Assembly (NCBI RefSeq): GCF_003261055.1
Contig: NZ_CP030073.1
Span: 8,618,001 to 8,682,000, forward strand
Reading direction: 5' to 3'
Length of the DNA stretch: 64,000 nt
Origin: Streptomyces cadmiisoli
GTDB taxonomy: Bacteria > Actinomycetota > Actinomycetes > Streptomycetales > Streptomycetaceae
Below are positions 1-7,860 of the stretch, in pieces. The notes under the pieces were generated by a model that was given only the letters and a program-made list of their open reading frames with translations, was not told where the DNA came from and did no database searches. The translations under genes were made by a program, and so were the position numbers. Positions within the stretch are counted from its first letter, which is position 1, and every line of letters begins with the position of its first letter.

Positions 1-10
1 GCGGTTCGCA

Positions 11-358
11 TCATGCGCACATCCTGTCGCAGAGATATGCCACAGGCGCACCCGGTTTCTGGATGCCCCGCGTTCGGCAGGCCGCTCCTGGTCGATTCCA
101 TCGTTCTGCGGGCCACAGGCGCCGGGAGAGCAAGAGACCGTACAGGGCGAGCAGCGCCGTGAAGGCAAAGTGTCCGGCTAGCGCTGCGCGGGTGGTGCAG
201 TCGGACTGGTTGGCGATGGCCAGTGCAGCGCCGCCGAGGCCGGCGACCACGGCGGTGGAGAGGGTCAGGGCGAGCTGGAGCGCACCGCTCGTCTGCCCCT
301 GTCGCTCTGCCGGTGTCTGTTCCAGTGTGGTCGAGGTAATCCTCGCCGGTGTGGCCAC
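11..358 (-). pseudogene. C-terminal fragment of an MFS drug-efflux transporter
   Basis: The 115 codons match only the last part of an EmrB/QacA-type major facilitator. The cytoplasmic stretch TPAERQGQTSGALQ is typical of the loop before the last two helices. It is followed by two hydrophobic segments (about residues 28-48 and 58-78) and a basic tail. A full transporter has 12-14 helices, so at least ten are missing. The apparent GTG start at 358 lies inside a conserved region and has no clear ribosome site. The sequence upstream on the same strand (359-503) shows no matching reading frame, so the gene seems to have been cut rather than frameshifted. It is unlikely to make a working transporter. 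Confidence 0.6.
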
Positions 359-503
359 GCCGCAGTGGCGTACTCGGCATGGGCAGGTGTGCAGGGAGTG
401 AGGTGGGTACCTAGCCGGTGAGCAATAGGAGCTCGCGTTGATCGGCGTGATTGGGCCACCGTTTGTGCCGAATGAGGTAGTCGCGGATTGTGGCGGCGGG
501 CTG

Positions 504-956
504 TCAGGTAGGCGGCAGCAGGACGAGTGCCTGGATCCGGGAGGTTGCGAAGTCGCTGCCGCACCCGGGGCACCCGTTGATCAGTCGGTGTGATGCGAGA
601 TGGCGGCCGAAGAATGGGATGCCAGGGTCTGGGTACAGGCCCTGGAAACGCACGGTGCAGACATGGCAGGTCAGGGCATGGATCTGTGCGAGGACAACGT
701 CTCGCAGGTCCTCCAGCGCCCGTTCCGTGTTCCCAGGGTGCTGGGGGAGTGGTCGGTCCGCAGGCCAGACTGCTGCGTAGGCGCCCTCCGGCCCGAGACG
801 GGTCCGGAGCAAGGCCGGACGGAAGCGGTCCTCGAGATGAGCGAGGACCGTGGCAGTGGGTTGCAGTGTCGCAGGGACGGGGCCGCGTGTGAACACGTCG
901 AGTTCGGCCCAGGGCAGGGCGAATTGCCACGTCGGCTGTGGGGTCCTGTTGTCCAT
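504..956 (-). CDS. hypothetical protein with two CxxC pairs
   Basis: A 150-residue protein that I do not recognise. It has no signal peptide or membrane segment. The C-terminal half has CHVC and, about 30 residues later, CPGC, a spacing compatible with one four-Cys zinc site. The tail is hydrophobic (IQALVLLPPT). I placed the start at the ATG at 956; a second ATG four codons upstream (968) is equally possible because neither has a strong ribosome site. The frame stays open into the upstream transposase remnant, which makes an even longer frame look real although it is not. Codon use is normal for the region. Confidence 0.5.
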   Translation of the reverse strand: MDNRTPQPTWQFALPWAELDVFTRGPVPATLQPTATVLAHLEDRFRPALLRTRLGPEGAYAAVWPADRPLPQHPGNTERALEDLRDVVLAQIHALTCHVCTVRFQGLYPDPGIPFFGRHLASHRLINGCPGCGSDFATSRIQALVLLPPT

Positions 957-1042
957 GGTGCCCGCCATTGTGACCGACGCCGCTTGTGGCTTCGGCCCTG
1001 CGGTCGCGGACATTGCGAGGGCCGAGCATGCCATCGGTGCGA

Positions 1043-1238
1043 TCACCGGGCAGTGCGGATGAGGCTGCGGACAGTGATGATCGTGTCCGCCCGGTCGAAG
1101 AGGGCGAAGATTACGGCGGCTCAGTGTTCGTAGCAGCCGGCGAGGCGGTAGAAGGTGCTCTGCCAGGCATGCGTGCGTTCGTACGACGCTCCAGCGTCGG
1201 CTGACCTGGATGGCTGCCTTCTCGCCCTTGTACGCCAT
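1043..1238 (-). mobile_element. IS5-type transposase C-terminal remnant
   Basis: The reverse strand reads RRW.VVRTHA.LA, matching the RWVVERTHAWL block of IS5-family DDE transposases. In another frame it reads FDRADTIITVRSLIRTAR then stop, matching the end of such enzymes. The two parts are out of frame and the rest of the element is missing, so it is a dead scrap. The 219 bases from 1239 to 1457 hold nothing else that I recognise. Confidence 0.5.
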
Positions 1239-1457
1239 CTGGCCTCGGCGTTTGAGCTTCCCGTGATGACCGTTCCCGATGTCCGGCTCAAAGCGGGTGC
1301 CGGAAATCGCTCGCGAGAACCGACAGCGCAGCGTTGCGAGCGGCGCGCACATCAACGCGGTGACGCAGGGCCCTTGACTGCGTTTCACGCGGCGGCGTCA
1401 ACGGTCGCCGAGATCGTCGGTGCCGGCGGTCCCACCGGCACACCACGGAACTCGCTC

Positions 1458-1955
1458 TCACCTCGTGCCCGGATCCGGGTACGCCCGCCCGGTTTCGTCG
1501 GTCTGTGCCGGGGTCCCGTCGCCGAAGCGGTTGTGGGCCGCACCCGGACCTGCAACGCGGTTGCGGCTTCCGCGTACGTATGTGCCGCCGTTGGGTTCGG
1601 GATCTGCGGGGTCGCCTGCGGGCCCCGTCGACGGAGGGGCCGCCGGAGGTGCAGTGCTCCCGGGCCGAACATGGTCGCCGAAGTCGTTGGCTTGAGCTGC
1701 GGCCCCAGCGACACGGTTGTCGTCGCCCAGAACAGTTGTGGCTCCGACTGCCTCTGTCCGGTCTCTGCGATGGACTACGGTCGCCATGGTCGTCGCCACG
1801 ACACTGGAGAAGGCCGCGCACAGTGTCCAGCGGTTACCGCCCGGCTTCGGGTACCCGAGCCATGCGCACACGGCCCAGGCAATGGCGGTGGTGATCAGGA
1901 AAGTCACCGCCGTGATGCCGATGGTGCGCCAATTGCTCCACGGTCGATCGGCCAT
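1458..1955 (-). CDS. two-TM protein with duplicated NACHT-shared motif (putative effector)
   Basis: A 165-residue protein with an ATG at 1955 preceded by GAGG five bases upstream. Residues 10-33 and about 43-61 form two membrane helices with a short loop between. The rest is a polar, Pro/Gly/Ala-rich tail carrying two copies of a motif: V75-x-G77-x-x-N80-R-V-A-G84-x-x-A-x-x-N90-x-F-G93-D94 and V127-x-G129-x-x-N132-R-V-A-G136-x-x-A-x-x-N142-x-F-G145-D146. The same motif occurs once near the N-terminus of the divergently transcribed NACHT protein (residues 14-33). Spacing inside the motif is identical in all three copies. The architecture (membrane head, repeated short C-terminal motif, neighbour of an NLR-like ATPase) is that of an effector recruited by amyloid-type templating. 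I do not know a family for the head domain, and the effector role is inference. Confidence 0.75.
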   Translation of the reverse strand: MADRPWSNWRTIGITAVTFLITTAIAWAVCAWLGYPKPGGNRWTLCAAFSSVVATTMATVVHRRDRTEAVGATTVLGDDNRVAGAAAQANDFGDHVRPGSTAPPAAPPSTGPAGDPADPEPNGGTYVRGSRNRVAGPGAAHNRFGDGTPAQTDETGRAYPDPGTR

Positions 1956-2158
1956 GCAGTCCTCTTTGCTCTGGGGCGATTGCCTTACCGCTCACCAGTG
2001 TGCTCGATCTCGGCGCCCATATGCAGAGAAGTCGGTAAAGAGCCCATATTCAGTCAATAGTTGTCGTTGCCTCTAAGTTTTGGACAAGTCGCTTTAGGCT
2101 GCCGGAAATCGACTCGGATCAGGGTCGCGCAGTCTGGGCCCTATGGAAGGCGAGCCAG
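1956..2158. promoter_or_regulatory. divergent promoter region between effector and NACHT genes
   Basis: The 203 bases separate the starts of two divergent genes and must hold both promoters. The stretch from about 2020 to 2085 is noticeably richer in A/T than its surroundings, as expected for promoter DNA in this genome. GGAAGG at 2145-2150 sits eight bases before the TTG start of the NACHT gene and decides that start. I see no convincing palindrome for a dedicated repressor. Confidence 0.45.
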
Positions 2159-4441
2159 TTGACCAACACGCTGGAGCCGGACGGCGACGGCGTGCGCGTG
2201 AACGGCGACGACAACAAAGTGGCGGGAGCCGGAGCGCACCACAACGCGCTGGGTGAGGGCTCGTCGGTAAATCACTACGAGATCAATGTCGTGACGCCCG
2301 CAGCCGGCCGTGCTGGGGACCCGATCTCGAGGCTCCTCATCCTGATTGTCGTGCTGCTGTCGCTCTGCCTCCTCGTCATGGCACGCTGGGGTTCCGCCCG
2401 AATGAGCGTGCTGATCGTGGGCGGCGGGGTACTCGTGGGGGCGACCACGGTTGCTCTGCGGCGTAGGAAGGCCGAAGCGGGCGAGGAGCTGACCGTGCTC
2501 CATGCGGACAAGCAAGCGAGGGCACGCCGCTACTTGCTGGATGTCACCGACCGGCTGTGGGTGCGGGATGCGCTGGAGGACTCACTGGAATCGGCTGTGC
2601 AACTGGAGGTCGGCCTCGGTGAACAGCGCGGCGCCGTCGTGGACCCCTACGGTTCGCCGACTCCCTTGGCCCTGGCCGATGGCCCACGACTGCCGACGGG
2701 CACTCGACTGCGTGACCTCGTGCGAGACCGCCCGGGCCACCGGATGCTGGTACTCGGCGACCCCGGGGCCGGCAAGACCACGCATCTGCTCGGCCTCGCG
2801 GCCGACCAGATTGACGCCGCCCGCGCGGACGAGCACGCCCCCGTACCGATCGTTCTTCTCCTGTCCACTTGGGCAGACGGCCCCGACGGGCTGGCCGGCT
2901 GGGTCGCCGCCGAGGCGCGTCAGCGCTACATGATGGACACGTCTCAGACCACGACCTGGCTCGCCGCGGGTTCGGTCATGCTTCTCCTGGACGGGCTCGA
3001 CGAAGTCGACGAAACCCTGCGAGATCGCTGCCTCGCAGCCATCGAGGAGTTCTGCACCGATCCGCGCTACCGCGAGTGCTCCCTGGTCCTGACCAGCCGC
3101 ACACAGGAATTCCGGGAACTCCAACGCAAACTGCCGGTGTCCAGAGCCGTACGCGTACTGCCGTTGAGCGAGGAACAGATAGCCCGCACTCTCGCGGAGG
3201 GCGGTCCTCGCCTGACTTCGTTGCGCCAGGCAGTGCACACGGAACCAGCACTGGCCGGCATGCTGACGACACCGCTCATGCTTGGCGTAGCCGTTCTGGC
3301 CTTTGCCCGCCTGGAACCAGGGACGGCTCTGCCCGACGGAGACCACCGCCGAGCGCTGTTCGGGCTGTACGTCTACCAGATGCTTCACCGCGTACGGGCA
3401 CTTCGGGCTTCCGCCGACGGGTCCGGCACGACAGCCGCCCTTGAGCCTGCCACGACCTACCGCCACCTTGTCTGGCTCGCGCGCCTGATGTCACGTCAAG
3501 GGCAGACCATCTTCTACCCAGACCTGATGACCCCTGCCTGGCTGCCCGACCGAAACCCTCCCTGGCCCCTTGCTCCACGGCGCGGCCTGCGTGGTCGGCT
3601 CGCCCGTCGGCTCGGCTGGGACCACACCAGCACGGGGCTTGTCGGCGGTCAACTGGCCACACTGGCCGGTGCCTGGTCGGCGGCGCCGCTCGGTGCCCTG
3701 GTGCAGGGCGTGAGCGGTGCACTACTCGCGGCTTGCGGCGGCGCCCTGATCCTGGGCGGTGCGGTGGGCCTGGCATTCGGAGTCGTCTTCCAGTCACGCC
3801 GCGCCGAGCGGGTGTCCTCACCTGTGGTCGGCAAGGACGCCTACAACATCTACGCCGCGACGGGCTGGACCTGGTCCGCGGTATCGGCACTGCGTGGGCT
3901 GGTCACCTGGGTGATCTTCGGCGCCTTGGTCTGCGGAGCCCTGGTGCTGGCCGGTGGGACGATCGTCGAATCGTCCGCTGTGGGAGTTGTTCTCGGCTGC
4001 GGTGGCATCCTTGCCGCAGGCAACGCTCCCGATCACGAGAGGCCGCCTGCGGTTCGAGGAGGTGCGCTGGCCGCCTCGCTGCGGCGGCTGGCCAGGCTCC
4101 TGCTCATCCTGACCGTCACAGTGCTCGCCGCAGCGGTGCTCGTGATGGCGATGGGCGGTCCCTGGACGGCGCTCCTCGCTGCGATGCCCGCCACGCTGGC
4201 CTTCATGATGACCGCCGGGCCAGGGCGCGCCTGGCTGCGGCACCGAGCCGCCCACTACGGCGCAAAGGCTTCCGGGCTGCTGCCCGCCGACCTGGAACGA
4301 CTGCTGCGCTCCGGCGAAGATCGCGTGCTGCTCCGGCGGGTGGGCGGCGGATACATGTTTCTCCACCGCGACCTCCAGGAGTACCTGGGAGGCTGCCCGC
4401 CGGACGACCCCATCGCATCCCTGCTGTCAGAACGCCAGTAG
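2159..4441 (+). CDS. membrane-anchored NACHT NTPase (NLR-like) with N-terminal signalling motif
   Basis: A 760-residue protein, TTG start chosen from GGAAGG eight bases upstream. Domains in order: a short motif at residues 14-33 (V-x-G-D-D-N-K-V-A-G...N29-x-L-G32-E) shared with the divergent two-TM protein; two membrane helices (about 58-76 and 82-99); a NACHT ATPase with Walker A GDPGAGKTT (200-208), Walker B LLLDGLDEVD (275-284) and a sensor TSR (312-314); a helical part; then four or more hydrophobic segments between about 490 and 690; and a short C-terminal block ending GGGYMFLHRDLQEYL, common in actinobacterial NACHT proteins. No leucine-rich, WD or TPR sensor repeats are visible, so the ligand-sensing part is unclear. 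NACHT NTPases are established anti-phage and cell-death regulators in bacteria. Pairing with the neighbouring effector is inferred from the shared motif and the divergent arrangement. Confidence 0.85.
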   Translation: MTNTLEPDGDGVRVNGDDNKVAGAGAHHNALGEGSSVNHYEINVVTPAAGRAGDPISRLLILIVVLLSLCLLVMARWGSARMSVLIVGGGVLVGATTVALRRRKAEAGEELTVLHADKQARARRYLLDVTDRLWVRDALEDSLESAVQLEVGLGEQRGAVVDPYGSPTPLALADGPRLPTGTRLRDLVRDRPGHRMLVLGDPGAGKTTHLLGLAADQIDAARADEHAPVPIVLLLSTWADGPDGLAGWVAAEARQRYMMDTSQTTTWLAAGSVMLLLDGLDEVDETLRDRCLAAIEEFCTDPRYRECSLVLTSRTQEFRELQRKLPVSRAVRVLPLSEEQIARTLAEGGPRLTSLRQAVHTEPALAGMLTTPLMLGVAVLAFARLEPGTALPDGDHRRALFGLYVYQMLHRVRALRASADGSGTTAALEPATTYRHLVWLARLMSRQGQTIFYPDLMTPAWLPDRNPPWPLAPRRGLRGRLARRLGWDHTSTGLVGGQLATLAGAWSAAPLGALVQGVSGALLAACGGALILGGAVGLAFGVVFQSRRAERVSSPVVGKDAYNIYAATGWTWSAVSALRGLVTWVIFGALVCGALVLAGGTIVESSAVGVVLGCGGILAAGNAPDHERPPAVRGGALAASLRRLARLLLILTVTVLAAAVLVMAMGGPWTALLAAMPATLAFMMTAGPGRAWLRHRAAHYGAKASGLLPADLERLLRSGEDRVLLRRVGGGYMFLHRDLQEYLGGCPPDDPIASLLSERQ

Positions 4442-4697
4442 TGCACGGCCCGGGTGGATGCCTGGAGGGGTCCACCTCGGCCAAGTGGGTGAAAGCTGCT
4501 TCGGAGCGTATCCGGGTGAGGTTGTGGCCTGCTCAAGCGAGGGAGCTGACCTGCGGCTTCCGGGTCGATACCCAGACAGTTCCAGCAGCGTGGGTGCTGT
4601 CGGCTTCACCGGATTCCCCACCGGAAACCGCGCCGCCCAGCGGCCCAGCAACCGGGGGAGAAGGCCAGAATCCACGTCCTTCAGGGCGAGGAGCATG

Positions 4698-5255
4698 TCA
4701 GTCGACGTCCTTGACCGAGGTCGGTCCCAACTGCTTGGCGCTGGCGTACTCCGGCATCGTCATGGGCTTGTCGAACAGGAAGAACGACTGGTTCGTACCG
4801 ACCGTGAACTCCATGTACGCGCCAGTCGTGGCGTCGAAACCGTAGTAGGCGTTGCAGGTGGAGCCCGACGAGTATGTACCGTCCATGCCGGGTTGCGCGA
4901 GGACCGCGATGCCGTTGGAGGAGGACTCCACCTTCTCCGTCGGAGTGAGCATCTTGCAGCGCGGCACCGGCAGGCCCTTCATGATGAAGTACCCGTACTC
5001 GCCTTTGGCGTTCTGGATGTAGACGTACGAGAGTTTGCCCCGCTGCCCCCACGTCTTGATCCACTGGTTGATCGATTCGCGGGTCGGCGAGTACTCCATG
5101 CGGCCCGCCGGTTGCTGGGCTACGAGGTGGTCGTAGTTTGCCTGCTTGGCCTTGTTCTCTTTGTCCTGGCTGGAGTCGTCGGTGCAGGACGTCACGGCGA
5201 GGCCCACAACGAGCGCGACGGCGGTGGCCAGGGCCATGCGTGCGAACTTCTTCAT
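4698..5255 (-). CDS. putative lipoprotein
   Basis: A 185-residue exported protein. The start is the ATG at 5255, which begins a classic signal peptide (MKKFARMALATAVALVVGLAV) ending in the lipobox VTSC, so it should be lipidated and tethered outside the membrane. A longer reading in the same frame would place 23 non-signal residues in front and is rejected. The mature part is polar and has two further Cys (in VPRCKML and STCNAYYG) that could pair. It lies 34 bases downstream of the coiled-coil membrane protein gene on the same strand, so the two are probably co-transcribed. I do not recognise a domain. The 256 bases between this gene and the NACHT gene hold nothing clear. Confidence 0.7.
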   Translation of the reverse strand: MKKFARMALATAVALVVGLAVTSCTDDSSQDKENKAKQANYDHLVAQQPAGRMEYSPTRESINQWIKTWGQRGKLSYVYIQNAKGEYGYFIMKGLPVPRCKMLTPTEKVESSSNGIAVLAQPGMDGTYSSGSTCNAYYGFDATTGAYMEFTVGTNQSFFLFDKPMTMPEYASAKQLGPTSVKDVD

Positions 5256-5289
5256 GCGGTGCTGCCCTCTTCCCGGGGTGCGATGGGGT

Positions 5290-5736
5290 TCAGTTGGTGC
5301 ACGTCGTGCGCTCCGCGCCGGCATCCAGCCGGTACGGCAGATCCTTGTCTCGGAAGGGCGCGCGATGCTCTTGGGCGGCCTTCGAGTTGTAGGCGTTGAC
5401 CGACTCGATCCGCGTGGCCTTCAGCGCGGTGATCGACTGATCGATCTGCGTCGTGCGAGTCTCCGAAGCGGTCTTCCGCTCCTCCTGCAGCGCCTGGATC
5501 GTCCCTTCGGCGTTCTGTACGGCCTCGCACAGATCGAAAAACTCCTCGTACGTGTTCTGCCGGAACTCGCCCGAGCCGACGGTGTTCTCACGCTTGTCCA
5601 CTTCAGCGCGGAACGGCGCGGTGATCCATGCCGCGCTGCCGAAGGCGAACGCTCCGATCACGTACAACACCGCCAGGCCGATGACCCCGGCGACGGCCCA
5701 AGCCCCTAGTCGTGCCCCCTCGCGAATTTGCCCCAT
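5290..5736 (-). CDS. single-TM protein with periplasmic-side coiled coil
   Basis: A 148-residue protein with one membrane helix (about residues 12-36) followed by a helical region rich in Glu, Gln, Thr and Lys (about 70-115) that looks like a coiled coil, then a short tail with a terminal Cys (TTCTN). Two ATGs are available. GAAGGGGG directly abuts the first (5742) but lies six bases before the second (5736), so the second is the better start. First gene of a two-gene unit with the lipoprotein. Both proteins face outside the membrane and may form a complex; the function is unknown. Confidence 0.65.
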   Translation of the reverse strand: MGQIREGARLGAWAVAGVIGLAVLYVIGAFAFGSAAWITAPFRAEVDKRENTVGSGEFRQNTYEEFFDLCEAVQNAEGTIQALQEERKTASETRTTQIDQSITALKATRIESVNAYNSKAAQEHRAPFRDKDLPYRLDAGAERTTCTN

Positions 5737-6359
5737 GGCCATCCCCCTTCACAGGTGGTACCGCGGCGTGGAACCACCTCCTGCGAGGGAGGACACGGTG
5801 CCGGGTGAAACGGTTCCGCCGACACGAGTGTCAGGAAGGGGCTGCAGGGGCGGTCGAGCCACTGCCGGCACCCGGCCCTGTGGGTGCGCGTACTGCCTGG
5901 CATTGACCCAGAGCCGCGCCGCTCAGATCCGACGACAGACCCGCGCGCGCTGCGAGTTGTGGTGGCCGGCGGTCAGGAAGGGTCAGCCGTCACGGGCCTC
6001 GGCCGGTACGCGGCGGTCTGCAAGACCCGGTCCACCAGCCGCAGGCTCCAGCGCCGCCGCTCGCGGACCGGATCCGCTCTTTCGCGCCGGAGCGCTGTGA
6101 CGGGTGTGCCGAACTGACGCCGGCTCAGCCCGGCGACCAAAACTGTCCGGGAAAGCTCGGAACGTCGTGATCGCACTCAGCAGCAGCGTTCGATACCTCC
6201 TCGGGGGTGTCTCTGACCGCAGCGGTCTAGACAGCGGCCATGCGCGAGTCCGCGTTGGAGGCGGCGCAGCGGTGCGTGCGGTTGGATGAGCGGCGCTGGC
6301 CACGCTGAGTCCGACCCCTGGGGGATGGGCGCGCGCGGTGTGTCTCGCTTCGCCTCACC
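5737..6359. other. gene-poor stretch
   Basis: About 620 bases without a supported gene. It separates the coiled-coil gene from the DUF1998 remnant. Several short open frames exist on both strands, but none has a ribosome site, a recognisable motif or consistent codon use. It may hold the rest of a decayed element. Confidence 0.3.
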
Positions 6360-6735
6360 CCCCGATGGGCGGTGCAGAAGGCTATCGAAGTATCCCGGCA
6401 CGGTGCCGGTCGGCGTGCCGATGAGCATGGCTCGGTCGAGGAAGCTGTTGTTGGTTTCGCAACTGGTCTCGGGCAGCAGGACGCAGGCGTGGCAGGCGGC
6501 GAGGTTGACGTTGTCGACGACGGCAGCCTCGGACTCCATGCACAGTGGGTCGTGGGTCGTTGGAGCACCAAGCGGTGCGGGCGAGGGCCGATTGAAGGGT
6601 GTGGGCCAGCCGGTCGGGCTCGCCTTGGGCGACGATGCCGCCGAGGCTGCCTGCCGAGTCGCTGGTGGCGGTGTAGAGCAGCAGGCCTGCTATGTCGTCG
6701 TCGCAGTAGAGGCGGGGATCCACCCGTGACTCACG
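6360..6735 (-). pseudogene. decayed C-terminus of a DUF1998 (DrmB-like) protein
   Basis: On the reverse strand one frame reads GLLLYTATSDSAGSLGG through TAWCSNDP. A second frame continues LCMES...NLAACHACVLLPETSCE and NSFLDRAMLIG. Together these are the signature of the DUF1998 domain: the SDSAGSLGG block, the CSxDPxC pair and the CHAC...ETSCE cysteines. DUF1998 is the C-terminal domain of DrmB, a component of the DISARM anti-phage system, and of MrfB-like proteins. The two frames are joined through a perfect 7-base tandem duplication that causes the frameshift. Everything upstream (helicase-associated part) is absent, so this is only about 110 codons of a protein that normally has 500 or more. 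Confidence 0.7.
6547..6560 (+). repeat. 7-bp tandem duplication (GGGTCGT x2) causing a frameshift
   Basis: GGGTCGT occurs twice with no gap. Removing one copy joins the reverse-strand codons for CSNDP directly to LCMES and restores the DUF1998 reading frame. This is the visible inactivating lesion of the remnant. Confidence 0.85.
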
Positions 6736-6771
6736 AGCGTCCCCCTGTTCAACGGCTGCGAGGAGGCACGC

Positions 6772-7536
6772 ATGCAAGGTGGTTCAGACCGGCGCACGAG
6801 TATACGGCCGGCACGGCGGCGAACTCCTGTACCCCCGGCGTCAGCTCAGCGGCCGATCAAGCAATGGTGGCAACGCGACGACTGGGCACAGATCGGGACT
6901 GTCGCAGCAGTTCTGGTCGGTGCCGGCACGCTGCTGCTCACGGCCATCGCCACGTTCTACCAGGCGCGGGTGTCACAGGATCAGCTCGATCAATCCCGCC
7001 GGATCTCTGAGAAGGATGCGAGAGGGCAGGCAGTGCTCGTCTCCCACTGGAACAGCGACCGCGAGTCGAGCTTGCACGTCATGAACCGAAGCCTGGACCC
7101 GATCAACGAGGTGTCGGTGGCATTCCAGGCACGGACAGCGCAGCTCAACGGCCAGCAGCCGCCACGTGGTCTGGTGCTCTTCGTGATCAAGCTGGGCAGC
7201 CTCCCCCCGTGCTCGGAGGTCGTTTTCTCCGAGAAGACCGTCGGTCTCCGCTGGAAAGTCGCAGACGTCAACAAGATCGACGTTCAGCACGGTGTCCGCC
7301 CAGGCATCCCGCGCGGGAACGGCACATGGCGGCCACTGAACGCGTTGCAGCGACTCGAGATATTGGGACTGTTCTTTACTGACAAGGACGGTGCCCAGTG
7401 GGTCAGGGACGAGAAGAGCCACCTGGAAGCCCAGTCGGACATCATCAGCTACCCAGGCGAAGGACCGGCGAACTCGCCGGGGCGAATCGTCCGGGCTCCC
7501 CAAGTCAAGCCACTGGACTCCTGCGGGGAGGGTTGA
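6772..7536 (+). CDS. single-TM hypothetical protein
   Basis: A 254-residue protein. The ATG at 6772 is preceded by AGGAGG five bases upstream, a strong start. The first 40 residues are basic and Pro/Arg-rich. Residues about 43-66 form one membrane helix, followed by a short charged helix (SQDQLDQSRRISEKDARGQA). The remaining 160 residues look like a mixed or beta-rich soluble domain. The order suggests a type II membrane protein. I do not recognise the domain. It stands alone, with a remnant upstream and a 324-base gap downstream. Confidence 0.65.
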   Translation: MQGGSDRRTSIRPARRRTPVPPASAQRPIKQWWQRDDWAQIGTVAAVLVGAGTLLLTAIATFYQARVSQDQLDQSRRISEKDARGQAVLVSHWNSDRESSLHVMNRSLDPINEVSVAFQARTAQLNGQQPPRGLVLFVIKLGSLPPCSEVVFSEKTVGLRWKVADVNKIDVQHGVRPGIPRGNGTWRPLNALQRLEILGLFFTDKDGAQWVRDEKSHLEAQSDIISYPGEGPANSPGRIVRAPQVKPLDSCGEG

Positions 7537-7860
7537 GCCGCTCGGGCATGGGTGGCGCTGTCACGGGGTTTGAGTGGAATCCGTGCACCGTCTCCCAGCC
7601 GACCGGATCTTGGCGCGACAGCAGGAGCCGTCAACAGCCCTTGCAGGTCAACTTGTTGGGGTTCAGGAACCTACCGAGAAGGGCGGCCGCCACCGGCTGT
7701 GCCACGGCTCCCTCGTATCAGAGCGGCACCTCACCGACTGACGGCCCGTCGACCGCTGTACGGCGTCTGTCGGTCCGCTCGTCCGGTGGGGGCGGGACCC
7801 GTGCAGGCAATCGGCCGGCCAAGGCGACCCTAGGAGAGCGCCGGCGCATAGGGTGATCGC
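7537..7860. other. intergenic stretch, nothing recognised
   Basis: 324 bases between two co-directional genes. I see no conserved reading frame and no convincing hairpin. It presumably holds the promoter of the AI-2E family gene. Confidence 0.3.

Noticed and set aside
6360..6735. Functional DISARM system
   Set aside because: Only a frameshifted C-terminal fragment of a DUF1998 protein remains; no helicase or methylase gene is near.
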